In this document: piece after piece, positions 42,066 through 51,569 of the stretch
How positions within the stretch are numbered: position 1 is the first letter of the stretch
Layout: every line of letters begins with the position of its first letter
Assembly: GCA_003009755.1 (NCBI GenBank)
Contig: PXUB01000022.1
Span: forward strand, 16,963 to 80,962
Length of the DNA stretch: 64,000 nt
Direction: 5' to 3'
Origin: Thermoplasmatales archaeon SW_10_69_26
Lineage (GTDB): Archaea; Thermoplasmatota; SW-10-69-26
Made by a program: the position numbers and the translations under genes
Notes under the pieces: generated by a model
The model's database searches: none
Told to the model about the DNA's origin: nothing
What the model saw: only the letters and a program-made list of their open reading frames with translations

Positions 42066-42376
42066 CCCCCGACACCGTCACCCACGAAGATCTCCTCATC
42101 GAGGACAACGCGGACTGGTCGGAACCGCGCACGGTCACTCAGGAGGACTGCGCGGCATGCGGCACCACGCACGAGATCCGATACTACCCCATCGAGGACG
42201 CTCCCGTCCCCGTCGGTGAAAAGACGATCAACGGGCGTACCGGAGAGTGCTACCTCTTGGCCGCGGGACCGTGCCCGGAGGCCGACCGGCTCGTCCACGT
42301 CTACGCGACCCGGGATGGGTGGGACTGCCCGCCCGAGTGCAGCATCGACCACGTGCAAGACGGTCCAGACCCATGA
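42062..42376 (+). CDS. Viral Cys-containing protein, unknown
   Basis: The 104-residue protein has CAACGTTH, GPCPEA and CPPEC, probably one zinc site. The ATG overlaps the previous stop (ATGA). Confidence 0.55.
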   Translation: MTPDTVTHEDLLIEDNADWSEPRTVTQEDCAACGTTHEIRYYPIEDAPVPVGEKTINGRTGECYLLAAGPCPEADRLVHVYATRDGWDCPPECSIDHVQDGPDP

Positions 42377-42389
42377 GACGGTGACACCC

Positions 42390-42845
42390 ATGAGCCAGGA
42401 CGCAGACCTCCCGCCCGACGACCGCCGCTGCACGGCCACGAACAACCGCGGCGAACGCTGCCGCAAGTACGCCATCAAGGGCGGGAACGTCTGCGAGGTC
42501 CACGGTGGTAGCGCCCCCCAGGTCAAGAAGAAGGCCGGGGAGCGGATGAGAGAGGCCGCCGCCCCCGCAATCCACGACCTCGACACCACACGGCAGGAAA
42601 TCCGCGACATCCTGGCAGACCTCCTCGACGGTCTCGACGCCGCCGACCTACTCGAGAGCGAGGACGTCGACGACGAGGACCTCCTCCACCTGGCGATGAG
42701 CCTCAGCGGCCACCACGAAGACCTCACCGCTGACATCCTCGACCGCGCCGGATACCCGAAGGCCGAACGCCGCGAGATCGCCAGCGACGAAGCCAACCCG
42801 CTCACCCTCCTGATCGACAGCCTCCGCGACGATGAACCAGCTTAA
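42390..42845 (+). CDS. Probable terminase small subunit
   Basis: The 151-residue protein opens with RCTATNNRGERCRKYAI and CEVHGGSAPQVKKKAGERM. The HGG-A-PQV-K motif is common at the start of phage small terminases and packaging-linked proteins. It directly precedes and overlaps the large terminase gene by 14 bases. It would recognise viral DNA for packaging. Confidence 0.7.
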   Translation: MSQDADLPPDDRRCTATNNRGERCRKYAIKGGNVCEVHGGSAPQVKKKAGERMREAAAPAIHDLDTTRQEIRDILADLLDGLDAADLLESEDVDDEDLLHLAMSLSGHHEDLTADILDRAGYPKAERREIASDEANPLTLLIDSLRDDEPA

Positions 42846-44286
42846 GACCGCAGCCGAGCACCTCCAACGCCTCCGACACGAGCGCGACGTTCGCGCCCTG
42901 TGCCAGCACCTCCTCGGCTTCGACCCCAGCCCCCGCCAACAGGAGATCATCGAGGCCATCGCCTACGAGGACCACGACCGCCTCGCCATCACGGCCCCGA
43001 CCCGATACGGGAAGACGCTCGCCGTCGCCGCCGGCCTGTGCCTGCTCATCCTCCTCAACGACGAGCCGATCGGGATCGGCGTCATCAGCGCCACCAAGGG
43101 CCAGGCGAAGAAGATGCGCGACTACGTAGCCGAGTTCGTCGTCGCCTGCCCGTTGCTCGAGGAGCTGCTCGAGCTCGATGTCGGCCAGAAGGACGTCGAG
43201 CGCCTCACCAAGGAGGTCAGCCGCGAGAAGCTAACCTTCCAGGACGGCAAGACCTTCGAGATCCACTCGGCGCACGGTAAGGCCAACCGCGTCATGGGCG
43301 AGGGCGAAGAGGTGCTCGTCATCGAAGAGTGCGCCCTCATCGACGACGACACCTACCGCGAGAAGGTGCGCCGCATGGCCGAGGGCGCCCTCTACGAAAT
43401 CAGCAACCCCTGGAGCAAACACTCGGAGTTTTTCAACAGCTGGCAGAGCGACCGCTACCACAACATCCAGGTCCTCCTCGAGGACGCCCTCAAGGAATAC
43501 GAGACGAACGAGGACTGGGGCGTTGACCCGGACCTCGTCGAGGAGCAACGCGAGCGCCTCGACGAGATCACGTTCACCGTCCAATACGAATCCCGATTCC
43601 CCGACGACGTTGAGGATACCCTCGTCAAGTGGAGCTGGATCGTCGACGCCGTCGAGGCCAGCCCGCCGGACCCCGACGATCACCCTGTGGACCAGGTCCA
43701 GTACGGCATGGACGTCGCCAACGAGGGCACGGACTCGACCGTCCTCATCCGCGTCGAGTGGCGCAACAGCGTCGCGACCGTGACGCACGTCTGGTCGTGG
43801 CAGCGCGCCGACACGCAGGAGAACGCTGACCGCGCGGAGAAACGGATCCGCGAAACCGACGGCCTCGAGGACTGGGACCTCGGCGTCGACGCCGTCGGCG
43901 AAGGCAAGGGAACCTACGACGAGATGGCCGACCGGTTCCCCGACCAAGTCCACGACTTCAAAGGCTCCCGGAAGCCGTCGAAGAAGGAGCGCCGGGAACG
44001 CGAGAGCCTCGACGCGGACGAGTACCGGTTCAAGAGCATCAAGCACGAGGCGCACTGGCACACGCGCGACCTGTTCGAGGACGGCGCCATCCGGATCCCC
44101 GACCACGCCGACCTGAGGCAGGACTGCTCGCGGTCACGCTACGAGATTAAGCGCGGCAAGGTCCACGTCCACTTCGAGGACGAGGACAACGACAGCCCCG
44201 ACCACTTCGACGCCCTCACAATCAGCCTGTTCCCCACCGACCGCTTCGCGAGCGGGATCCAGGTCGAGCCCGCCTGGACCGCCTGA
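42832..44286 (+). CDS. terL: Terminase large subunit
   Basis: The 484-residue protein has an N-terminal ATPase with Walker A as TAPTRYGKT (about 54-62) and Walker B as EEVLVIEECALIDDD (about 158-172). A C-terminal RNase H-fold nuclease begins YGMDVANEGTDSTVL (about 290), with further acidic residues in GVDAVGEG and SPDHFDALTIS. It pumps and cuts DNA during head filling. Confidence 0.93.
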   Translation: MNQLKTAAEHLQRLRHERDVRALCQHLLGFDPSPRQQEIIEAIAYEDHDRLAITAPTRYGKTLAVAAGLCLLILLNDEPIGIGVISATKGQAKKMRDYVAEFVVACPLLEELLELDVGQKDVERLTKEVSREKLTFQDGKTFEIHSAHGKANRVMGEGEEVLVIEECALIDDDTYREKVRRMAEGALYEISNPWSKHSEFFNSWQSDRYHNIQVLLEDALKEYETNEDWGVDPDLVEEQRERLDEITFTVQYESRFPDDVEDTLVKWSWIVDAVEASPPDPDDHPVDQVQYGMDVANEGTDSTVLIRVEWRNSVATVTHVWSWQRADTQENADRAEKRIRETDGLEDWDLGVDAVGEGKGTYDEMADRFPDQVHDFKGSRKPSKKERRERESLDADEYRFKSIKHEAHWHTRDLFEDGAIRIPDHADLRQDCSRSRYEIKRGKVHVHFEDEDNDSPDHFDALTISLFPTDRFASGIQVEPAWTA

Positions 44287-44303
44287 CTTACAACTCCCAC
44301 TCC

Positions 44304-44663
44304 ATGTCTATGAACAGCGTGCTCTACCGGGCCCGCGTCTGGCTCGCCCGCCTAGCAGCCCGTCTCCTCTTCCTTCACCCGAACGAGGTCGCGCTCACGC
44401 CCTACGAGGTCGTCCCGGACCTCGAGGACGAGCCCGACCAGGTCCACGTCTGGGTGTGCCCCGACGCCACTGACGAGCAAGAGGTGGACCTGCTCGAGGC
44501 CGTAGAGCGCGCGCACCGTGCCCACTTCGGGCGTGAGTCACGAGCGTTGAACATCGTGACGAACGAGGCCGCTGAGGTCAGCGAGCTGCGGCGGGAGGAG
44601 GTCGAAGCCTACGTGGACCCCTGGACCAAACGCACCCCTCAGCAACGGAGGAACGGACGATGA
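44304..44663 (+). CDS. Viral protein between terminase and portal, unknown
   Basis: The 119-residue protein has an N-terminal hydrophobic/basic helix (YRARVWLARLAARLLFL) then a soluble acidic domain. No family was recognised. ATG 44310 is an alternative start. Confidence 0.55.
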   Translation: MSMNSVLYRARVWLARLAARLLFLHPNEVALTPYEVVPDLEDEPDQVHVWVCPDATDEQEVDLLEAVERAHRAHFGRESRALNIVTNEAAEVSELRREEVEAYVDPWTKRTPQQRRNGR

Positions 44664-44851
44664 CGACCTCAGCATCGACATCGACGAACTCGCGCCCCAA
44701 CCCCCGCTGCCCGATGCACGGCGACGACGAAGAGCCCATCATGGGGATTCGCGTGGATGCCGACCTGACCGAGGACGAGCTCAACCAGCTCCGCGAAGAG
44801 CACCGCCAGATGAACGACGACGTCGACGTCACGCTCCAGGAGGATCGCTGA
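44660..44851 (+). CDS. Viral small protein, unknown
   Basis: The 63-residue protein, overlapping both neighbours by 1-4 bases, ends with a charged helix (EDELNQLREEHRQMNDD). Confidence 0.5.
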   Translation: MTTSASTSTNSRPNPRCPMHGDDEEPIMGIRVDADLTEDELNQLREEHRQMNDDVDVTLQEDR

Positions 44852-47460
44852 TGCCCACGACCACGCTGAAGAAGCAGGCCCAAATGGCCGCGGCGAACGC
44901 AGACCCCGAAGCCCCGAAGGCTCTCCGCAACACGCACCTCTGGGACACACAAGGATACGGCAGCCCGCGCTACCAGGACCTCGTCACCGCGCGAACGCTC
45001 GAGCAAACCCACACCTTGCAGATCCCGATCGGGACGATCAAGGAGCAGATCGCGACCACGCCCATCACGGTCCGCCCCACCGTGGACGACCCGACGGACG
45101 CGCACTGGGACGCCGCCGAGCAGGTGCTGGAGTGGCTGCAGGGCAACTTCAATCCGAACCGCGAGAGCTTCAGCCACTTCCTGAAGCAGATCACGAACGA
45201 CATCCTGAGCATCGACGCTGGCGTCATCGAGCTCATCCCCGACAGCGAGGGCCTCCTCTGGGGGATGAAGGCCCGCGACGGCGCCGCGTTCACAAAGGAC
45301 CCTGACGAGCACGGGTTCCTCCCGGAGCCCGGCAGCGACGACACCGCCTACTGGCAGTTCGGCGCCGGCATGGGCCACCTCGCTATCGACCGGGACAAGA
45401 CCTTCCGCGAGGCTCTGCTTGAGCAGCAGCAGGTGTTCAGCCAGGCCGGGATGCAGAAACCGGTCGCGTTCACGCGCGACGAGATCTGCTGGATCGAGAC
45501 GAACCCGCGCTCCTGGCACGACTACGGTCTCGGGCGCGTCCAAATCGTGCAGCGCGTCGTCGAGATCATCGCGAACCAGGACGTCGAGAACAAGCGCTTC
45601 TTCACGAGCGGTGAACTCGCCGACCTCATCATGTCGCTACCCGGCTTCAGCGACAACGACCTGGAGAACTTTAAGGAGTTCTGGACGGACGAAGTCGTCG
45701 GGCAAGAGCACGTCGCGCCCATGGTGAACCACGAGGTCGACGTGAACCGCCTGCGCCCACCCCTGCAGGACCTGCAGTTCCTCGAGAGCCAGGAGTGGTA
45801 TCACAAGCTCGTGTGGTTCGCGTTCGGCGTCCCCGTCGGCGAGGTCGGCGAAAGCGCCGAGGTCAACCGCGCCACCGCCGAGTCCCACCGAGGCACGATG
45901 TGGGAGAAGACGACGCGCCCACTCATGCACTCGATCGAGCAGGAGATCAACGACACCGTCCTCATCTTCCACCCGGCCTGGCACGAGGTCGACGGCGAGC
46001 TTGAGTTCGCGTTCGACCCCGACTTCACGCCCAAGGACGCCGAGCGCCGGCGCCGCCAGACCGAGGACCTAGCGAACGGCTTGGCCACGATCAACGAGGT
46101 CCGCCAAGAACGCGGCGAGGAAGAGGTCCCCTGGGGCGACCTCCCCGACCCCTTGCTTCAGGCCGTCGCACGGAACCATCCCGAATGGGCGCTCGAGCAC
46201 TGGGCCGACGTCGACGACCCGCCCGAGAGCGATCCCGGCATGGGGTTGCTCGGCGCCAACCCCAATGGCGGCGGCCCCCACGACCCCGACAACGATGATG
46301 GCGCCGCCGCCACCCAATCCCGGCCCCGGTCGCAAGCGCCGACCATGCAGGCGCTTGCGACGGAGCGCGACGCGCTGCGCGACACGGACGAGGGCGAGGG
46401 CGACGAGATCCCCCGCCAGGCACGGCGAGTCATCAGCCTCGCCAGCCAGCTGGGCACGATCATCGAGCGCGAGCTCACACTCGTCCTTGAGGACTTGCAG
46501 GACGAGTGGCCCAACCAGGACGAGGCCCAGCCTGACCGGAAGGCGTTCGCCCCCGACCTCGAGACGCTGGTCGGAACCATTCGGTTCGCGCCCGCTATGA
46601 AGGCCGCGGCCGTCGCCGCTGGCGAGGACGCACTCCAGGAGAGCGTCGACACGCACGCGGAGAACCTCGAGGAGGAGATCAACGACCTCGTCGAGGACGA
46701 GCCTGAGCTTGAGCTCGACCTGGACGTGGAGGACACGGCCGCACTCAAGCGCCTCGAGGAGAACGCCGGCTGGCGCATGGAGGAAGTCGAGGACACCGTC
46801 AAGGAGCGCATCAATCGGACCTTGTCGCGCGTCGCCGAGGGGGATGGCACCGTGGGCGACATGACCGAGGCGTTGCGCGAGGAGATCGACGCGATCACAA
46901 GCGAGCACGCCCGCACGGTGGCCCGGACCGAGGTCATGGACGCCAGCCGCGAAGGCTCACAGGCCTTGGCAGAGAGCACGAGCGTCGTCAATCGGAAGGA
47001 GTGGATGGCGACCAGCGACGCCCGCACGCGTCCCTGGCACGACGCCATGGACGAGGAGACCGTGCCCGTCGACGGGTCGTTCACCGTGCCGGACGGTTGG
47101 GAGGGCAAGCCCCACTACCAGCCCTCGGACTACCCGCGCGAGGCGTTCAAGGTCGGCGACGACCAGCCCTACCGGTGCCGGTGCGAGCAGCTGCCCGTCG
47201 TCGCCGAGGACCGGTTCCCCGACATGGAGAGCCTGGCCCGGTGCCCGGATGTCAAGCGGGCCCACGCTCCTGATTACGCGACGGTGGAGACGGAGAAGCA
47301 GCGCGTGGTCCTGTTCTGCCACGCGGAACCGGGCGAGGGGTTGACCGAGCTGCTCGATCGCGTGAAGAACGAGGAGCGGCTGAGCAGCCGCAAAGCGCTG
47401 GACCGTCTCGGGATCGGGAGCCTCGACACCTTGTACGGCTGGGGATGGAAGGACCTCTGA
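44851..47460 (+). CDS. Portal protein fused to MuF-like head morphogenesis domain
   Basis: The 869-residue protein has a portal region (about 30-430) with the long helices and the IWYHKLVWFAFGVPVGEVGES-like segment of SPP1/HK97-type portals. A disordered linker follows, then from about 685 a MuF-type domain: ARTVARTEVMDASREGSQAL, WMATSDARTRPWHDAMDEE, and YPREAFKVGDDQPYRCRCEQLP. The final 60 residues are an added small domain. Portals form the ring through which DNA enters; MuF proteins are carried in the head. Confidence 0.88.
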   Translation: MPTTTLKKQAQMAAANADPEAPKALRNTHLWDTQGYGSPRYQDLVTARTLEQTHTLQIPIGTIKEQIATTPITVRPTVDDPTDAHWDAAEQVLEWLQGNFNPNRESFSHFLKQITNDILSIDAGVIELIPDSEGLLWGMKARDGAAFTKDPDEHGFLPEPGSDDTAYWQFGAGMGHLAIDRDKTFREALLEQQQVFSQAGMQKPVAFTRDEICWIETNPRSWHDYGLGRVQIVQRVVEIIANQDVENKRFFTSGELADLIMSLPGFSDNDLENFKEFWTDEVVGQEHVAPMVNHEVDVNRLRPPLQDLQFLESQEWYHKLVWFAFGVPVGEVGESAEVNRATAESHRGTMWEKTTRPLMHSIEQEINDTVLIFHPAWHEVDGELEFAFDPDFTPKDAERRRRQTEDLANGLATINEVRQERGEEEVPWGDLPDPLLQAVARNHPEWALEHWADVDDPPESDPGMGLLGANPNGGGPHDPDNDDGAAATQSRPRSQAPTMQALATERDALRDTDEGEGDEIPRQARRVISLASQLGTIIERELTLVLEDLQDEWPNQDEAQPDRKAFAPDLETLVGTIRFAPAMKAAAVAAGEDALQESVDTHAENLEEEINDLVEDEPELELDLDVEDTAALKRLEENAGWRMEEVEDTVKERINRTLSRVAEGDGTVGDMTEALREEIDAITSEHARTVARTEVMDASREGSQALAESTSVVNRKEWMATSDARTRPWHDAMDEETVPVDGSFTVPDGWEGKPHYQPSDYPREAFKVGDDQPYRCRCEQLPVVAEDRFPDMESLARCPDVKRAHAPDYATVETEKQRVVLFCHAEPGEGLTELLDRVKNEERLSSRKALDRLGIGSLDTLYGWGWKDL

Positions 47461-47465
47461 GGCGC

Positions 47466-47483
47466 GGTGTAACGCGCCGTAAC
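47466..47483 (+). promoter_or_regulatory. 18-base viral motif, copy 1
   Basis: GGTGTAACGCGCCGTAAC just after the portal stop, in one of the few gaps of the head-tail module. It is identical to 55839-55856. Confidence 0.55.
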
Positions 47484-47512
47484 TACACGCCCGCGCCCCT
47501 CATTCGGGCTTG

Positions 47513-48646
47513 ATGCCGGCGCGGCCCGCGCAGAAACGCGTCAAGCGCGTCCGACCCAACTCGAAGGACGTCACGCTCGACGAGGGAGACGACGGCCAGC
47601 GCCGCCTCACCGTCCCCATCAGCAGCACGGAGGAAGACCGGGACGGCGACCTCGTCACGCTCACCGCGCTCGAGAGCATGCGGGACCAGATTGAGGCCGA
47701 CCGCGTCCCCCTGTTCCTCGACCACGGCCTCGACGACACCGGGGCCATGAGATACCGCGTCGAGGACATGATCGGCGCCTGGGAAGAGGCGCGCATCGAG
47801 ACCGACCCTGGCACCGGCGAGTCCACGCTCATCGCGACCGCCGTCCTCGAGGAAGACAACCCCGACGCGGACATGCTCTGGACCAAGCTCGAGAACGGGC
47901 TCCCCGTCGGGTTCTCGATCGGGTACTTCGTGCTCGAGAGCGAGCAGCGCGACCCGGAGGAGACGCGCGTCGAGCAGCCGTTCGACCCGCTCGTCATCGA
48001 CGACGTTGACCTCGTCGAGACGAGCCCCGTCGGCATCCCCTCGAACCCCGCAAGCGTTGCCGGCGTCGACGTCGAAGACGCCCTCCGCACGGCTGCAGCC
48101 GGAACCAGTCACTCTCCCAGAGAGCTCAAACAAGCGCTGGCGGGCGCGCTCACGACCGTGCTCACCCAGGACAACGTGGAGGACAACATGACCACCGACC
48201 CTGACGACGCCGACGAGCCCAGCGACGAGACCGAGACCGGCGACGGCCCCGACGCCGACGAGGGAGAAGGGGAACCGGCCACGGGCGACGTCGACCTGGA
48301 CGAGCTCGCCGACGCGATCGCCGAGCGGGTAGCGCCCGATCTCGTCGACGCCGTCGAGAGCGCCTTCCCCACCGACGAGGACGACGAGGACGAGGACGAC
48401 GATGAGGAGACCGAGTCCTCGGACCCGGAGGGCGAGGAGCCCGAAGAGGGCGAAGGCGAGGGTGAGCGCGATGCTCCCCGCGGTGATCCACGAGAGAAGG
48501 AGAGCCCCGGCCCTCGGGGCATGAAGACGCACCCCGACCGTGACCCCGAACAGGACGAGGGGAGCGGGGAAGGGTCTCAGACTGACAGTTCTGGGGGCAG
48601 CCCGGTGGGCGGTCCCCGCATCCCTGCCATCGACGGAGGTAGCTAG
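47513..48646 (+). CDS. HK97-type prohead protease with acidic scaffold-like tail
   Basis: The N-terminal 190 residues are a U35-type protease: RLTVPISSTEEDRDGDLV, FLDHGLDD with the catalytic His (about 71), GFSIGYFV with the catalytic Ser (about 136), and ETSPVGIPSNP. The rest (about 225-377) is disordered and extremely acidic, with a short helix DLDELADAIAERVAPDLV, as expected for a built-in scaffold cleaved during maturation. ATG 47513 was preferred over TTG 47510. Confidence 0.9.
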   Translation: MPARPAQKRVKRVRPNSKDVTLDEGDDGQRRLTVPISSTEEDRDGDLVTLTALESMRDQIEADRVPLFLDHGLDDTGAMRYRVEDMIGAWEEARIETDPGTGESTLIATAVLEEDNPDADMLWTKLENGLPVGFSIGYFVLESEQRDPEETRVEQPFDPLVIDDVDLVETSPVGIPSNPASVAGVDVEDALRTAAAGTSHSPRELKQALAGALTTVLTQDNVEDNMTTDPDDADEPSDETETGDGPDADEGEGEPATGDVDLDELADAIAERVAPDLVDAVESAFPTDEDDEDEDDDEETESSDPEGEEPEEGEGEGERDAPRGDPREKESPGPRGMKTHPDRDPEQDEGSGEGSQTDSSGGSPVGGPRIPAIDGGS

Positions 48647-48648
48647 TC

Positions 48649-49929
48649 ATGCAAGCGAAGAAGGCCCTCGGCCTCGACTCGAAGTCCGACGCGTTCCAAA
48701 GCCTCTGGCGCAACTGGGGCTTCGACACGCGAGAGCAGAAGGGCACCGGAGAAACCGTCACGCAGAGCCTGCAGTCCTGGCACCGGCAGATGGCCGAGGC
48801 TGGGCGCTTCCAGGCCAGGGTCGCCGAAGAGATCGAAGGCCCCGACGGCGAGACGCGCCGCGGACTCAAGGGCATGGCCCGTCACGTCCTCGCCCTGCAA
48901 CAGGAGGCGATGGAGAACGACGGCCAGCTGCCGGAGACCGACCAGGCCGGGGCCTGGAACCAGTCGATGCTGGACGCGCACACTCCGCTGGTGTTCGACC
49001 CGGAGATCTACCAGCTCATCACCGATGAGACGCCCATCCTCACCGAGGTCCCCACGATCGGGCAGATGGGCTTCACCGCGAAGACCAACCGGATCGACCA
49101 GCGCGATGAGCCGATCGGCTGGGTGAACGAGAGCACAGCGCTGCGCCTCGTCGACGAGACGCACAGCGACGACTCGCTCGACGACATCCAGCAGGACATG
49201 CTGATCCACGCGGACCTCGTCGAGATCAGCGACTTCGCTGCCCGCGCCACGGAGCACTACGAGGGCCTCACGCCCCTGCGCGAGACCGCGCTCGGCACGC
49301 GCCTGGTCGAGGATCGCCGCCACATGGAGCGCTCGGTGCTCTACGCCGACCCCAACGCGTCGGCGGACACGGACCACTCGGACGTGCGCGGCAGCATCTT
49401 CAGCCCGGACGCCACGCCGAGCCTCTCCACGTTCGCCGAGACTGCTGGCAACGATATCGACAAGAGCACGGTGTCGGCGGACATCGGCGAGGACATCAAG
49501 AGCGAGATCGCCGCGCTCGAGCAGTCGCAGGAGAACGTCGATCGCAGCGACATGGTGATCTCGGTCAGTGAGACCATGTTCGACGTGCTCGAGAACGAGC
49601 ACGAAGGCCAGCGCCGGTACACGAGCGAGGACAACGAGGCCGTCGTTGGCTTCGACGGGATCCGCATCGGTGGCGTGCCCGTCGTGCCCGCCGATCAAGT
49701 CCGCACGCACAGCTACGGGGCGGGCACCAACGAGATCACGCGCGGCGACCCCGGCGACGTGTTCGTCCTCAACAAGCGCGCCGTGCAGTTCCGGTCGCTC
49801 GCCCCGCTCATGACGGTCCCGCTGGGCCGCCGCGGGCTCGGCGAGGAGGTCGCCCTCGGCGAGTATGGGGCGCTCGTCGACCGGAGTAACGGTCGCCACA
49901 CGCTCTGGCTGAAGGCCTACGACATCTGA
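48649..49929 (+). CDS. Major capsid protein, HK97 fold
   Basis: The 426-residue protein follows the protease directly. Its N-terminal 110 residues look like a delta/scaffold region. Then come LITDETPILTEVPTIGQ and LVEISDFAARATEHY, the E-loop and spine region, and VGFDGIRIGGVPVVPADQV followed by PGDVFVLNKRAVQFR, typical of HK97-fold capsid proteins. GGAGGT precedes the ATG. Confidence 0.88.
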   Translation: MQAKKALGLDSKSDAFQSLWRNWGFDTREQKGTGETVTQSLQSWHRQMAEAGRFQARVAEEIEGPDGETRRGLKGMARHVLALQQEAMENDGQLPETDQAGAWNQSMLDAHTPLVFDPEIYQLITDETPILTEVPTIGQMGFTAKTNRIDQRDEPIGWVNESTALRLVDETHSDDSLDDIQQDMLIHADLVEISDFAARATEHYEGLTPLRETALGTRLVEDRRHMERSVLYADPNASADTDHSDVRGSIFSPDATPSLSTFAETAGNDIDKSTVSADIGEDIKSEIAALEQSQENVDRSDMVISVSETMFDVLENEHEGQRRYTSEDNEAVVGFDGIRIGGVPVVPADQVRTHSYGAGTNEITRGDPGDVFVLNKRAVQFRSLAPLMTVPLGRRGLGEEVALGEYGALVDRSNGRHTLWLKAYDI

Positions 49930-49944
49930 GCGAGGTGACAAGAG

Positions 49945-50301
49945 ATGCCCACGTGGGAGCACCGGGACGGCGAGGACGCACCCAGCCGCGTCACGACCGC
50001 GCGCCGCGACAACCGCCCCGTCGACGAGGAGGGCCGTTTCCACGCGCCCGCCGACCCCGAGACGCGGGAACGCCTCGAAGCGGCCGGCCACACGCTCCTC
50101 AAGGAGAGCGACCTCAAGGAGGAGCAGGAGGGGGACACCGACGACGAGGAGGGCGTGGACGACCTGGAGAAGCTGGACTACAGCGACCTGCAGGATCGCG
50201 CGCGAGGCCTCCGCGAGGAGGGCGTGCTCCCCGAGGGCTTCTCTCTCCAGCAGTCCAAGGAGGATCTCATCGCGGGGATCCGCGATGCCCAGGAGGAGTG
50301 A
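49945..50301 (+). CDS. Head-associated acidic protein, unknown
   Basis: The 118-residue protein has an ALRERLEAAGHTLL-like segment and a SAP-like C terminus (LDYSDLQDRARGLREEG, SKEDLIAGIRDAQ), similar to small proteins after capsid genes in many phages. GAGGTGA precedes the ATG. Confidence 0.6.
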   Translation: MPTWEHRDGEDAPSRVTTARRDNRPVDEEGRFHAPADPETRERLEAAGHTLLKESDLKEEQEGDTDDEEGVDDLEKLDYSDLQDRARGLREEGVLPEGFSLQQSKEDLIAGIRDAQEE

Positions 50302-50304
50302 CGC

Positions 50305-50661
50305 GTGACCGTTGAGCAGGACAAGCGAAAGTACAAGCGCCTCGTCGAACTCGCCGAGGGCCAGGCAGGAGAGGTCGCCCGGAAGCGCACACATGGCCAC
50401 TTCCACGGGAGCATCACGGCCCTGTTCGCGAACGCGGGCTCCAACGCCAGCGCAACGATCGAGGTCTACGGCTCCAACGACCCGAACCGCAGCCAAGGCG
50501 AGGGCGAGCTGCTCGAGAGCGCCACCGTCTTGGCCGCGGGCGAGACCTCCCTGTCGTGGGCGGACAAGAGCTACCGAGACGTCTACGTGGACCTCGAGAG
50601 CATCGAGGATCTCCAGCTCGACGAGCTTGCGATCCACGTCAGTGGCCAGGACAAGGGGTGA
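50305..50661 (+). CDS. Possible head decoration protein
   Basis: The 118-residue beta-rich protein (GSITALFANAGSNASATIEVYGS) has a jelly-roll-like pattern. Position after the capsid gene suggests a decoration or spike role; no family was recognised. Confidence 0.5.
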   Translation: MTVEQDKRKYKRLVELAEGQAGEVARKRTHGHFHGSITALFANAGSNASATIEVYGSNDPNRSQGEGELLESATVLAAGETSLSWADKSYRDVYVDLESIEDLQLDELAIHVSGQDKG

Positions 50662-50759
50662 CGAACGTGGGCCGACGCGTCCACATGCGGAACGGTCGTC
50701 CCTGCAACTGCGGCGACCCTGACAACTGCACGAAGGAGGACCACGATGACGGGGGATGA
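50658..50759 (+). CDS. Viral microprotein with Cys cluster
   Basis: The 33-residue frame (CNCGDPDNCTKEDH) is likely zinc-binding and overlaps neighbours by 4 and 14 bases. Short, so uncertain. Confidence 0.35.
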   Translation: MTNVGRRVHMRNGRPCNCGDPDNCTKEDHDDGG

Positions 50760-50991
50760 CGAGGAGGAGGAGGAGGAGGCGGCCCAGGAAACGAAGACCT
50801 CGATCGTGATCATGGTCGCCCTCCTGGGCATCATCGTGATCGAACTCTACGCGATCCACCATGGCCTCAACGGGGTCGGTCTGGCGACAGCGCTCATGGC
50901 GCTGGCGTTCGTCGCCGGCGCGTTCCTGGGGCGACTCCGGCAAGCCGTCAACATCATCCAGGCCTGGAAAGGCCGTCACAAGGGAGGCTGA
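50746..50991 (+). CDS. Small two-helix membrane protein of the head module
   Basis: The 81-residue protein has a Glu-rich N terminus, two hydrophobic helices (IVIMVALLGIIVIELYAI and LATALMALAFVAGAFLG) and a basic end. A pinholin-like or head-membrane role is possible but unproven. Confidence 0.55.
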   Translation: MTGDDEEEEEEAAQETKTSIVIMVALLGIIVIELYAIHHGLNGVGLATALMALAFVAGAFLGRLRQAVNIIQAWKGRHKGG

Positions 50992-50997
50992 CCCGGC

Positions 50998-51567
50998 GTG
51001 CCGATTGGCACCAAGAGCAACATCCGCACCCGCCAGGGCCTGTCCACGGAGGACACCGACCAGGCCTGGGAGGACCTCGTCGACAACCTGCTGGCCCAGG
51101 TCACAGGATTCGTCGAGACTGAGACCGGGCGTGACTTCGATCACCATCAGAACGCCGTCCTTGAACTCGATGGCAACGGGCGCAGCACGCTGCGCCTCGG
51201 CGTCTATCCTGTGATCGCGGTGCACCGCGTCGAGATCGACGGCATCACGCAGGACGAAGATGAGTACCGCGTCACCGACGCTGGGATCCTCGAGAAGCGA
51301 TCGAGCGTCTGGCCGCAGGGATGGGAGAACATCCTGGTCGAGCTCGACCACGGGTTCGAGAAACCGCCCGGCGACGTCGAGCTGATCGTCGAGAACGTCG
51401 TCATCCGTATCCTGCGGAATGCTGGCGAGGATCAGTCGGTCAAGAGCATCAGCATGGACGGGTTCAGCATCACGCGCGGGGAGTTCGAGGAGGAACTCAC
51501 CGAGCAGGACCGCAAGGCGCTCAAGAAGTGGAAGAAGCCCCGGCAGGCCACCGCCGGAGGTGCCTGA
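50998..51567 (+). CDS. Head-tail connector (gp6-like) protein
   Basis: The 189-residue protein begins with a helical segment (DTDQAWEDLVDNLLAQVTGFVETETGRDF) then beta strands with YPVIAVHRVEIDGI. This is the pattern of HK97 gp6/SPP1 gp15-type adaptor proteins that sit below the portal. Confidence 0.7.
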   Translation: MPIGTKSNIRTRQGLSTEDTDQAWEDLVDNLLAQVTGFVETETGRDFDHHQNAVLELDGNGRSTLRLGVYPVIAVHRVEIDGITQDEDEYRVTDAGILEKRSSVWPQGWENILVELDHGFEKPPGDVELIVENVVIRILRNAGEDQSVKSISMDGFSITRGEFEEELTEQDRKALKKWKKPRQATAGGA

Positions 51568-51569
51568 CG

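Noticed and set aside
48643-51351. Minus-strand open frame of about 900 codons opposite the capsid genes
   Set aside because: It is antisense to well-supported viral genes. Its composition (Val/Asp/Arg/Leu runs) is that of the mirror of GC-rich codons.
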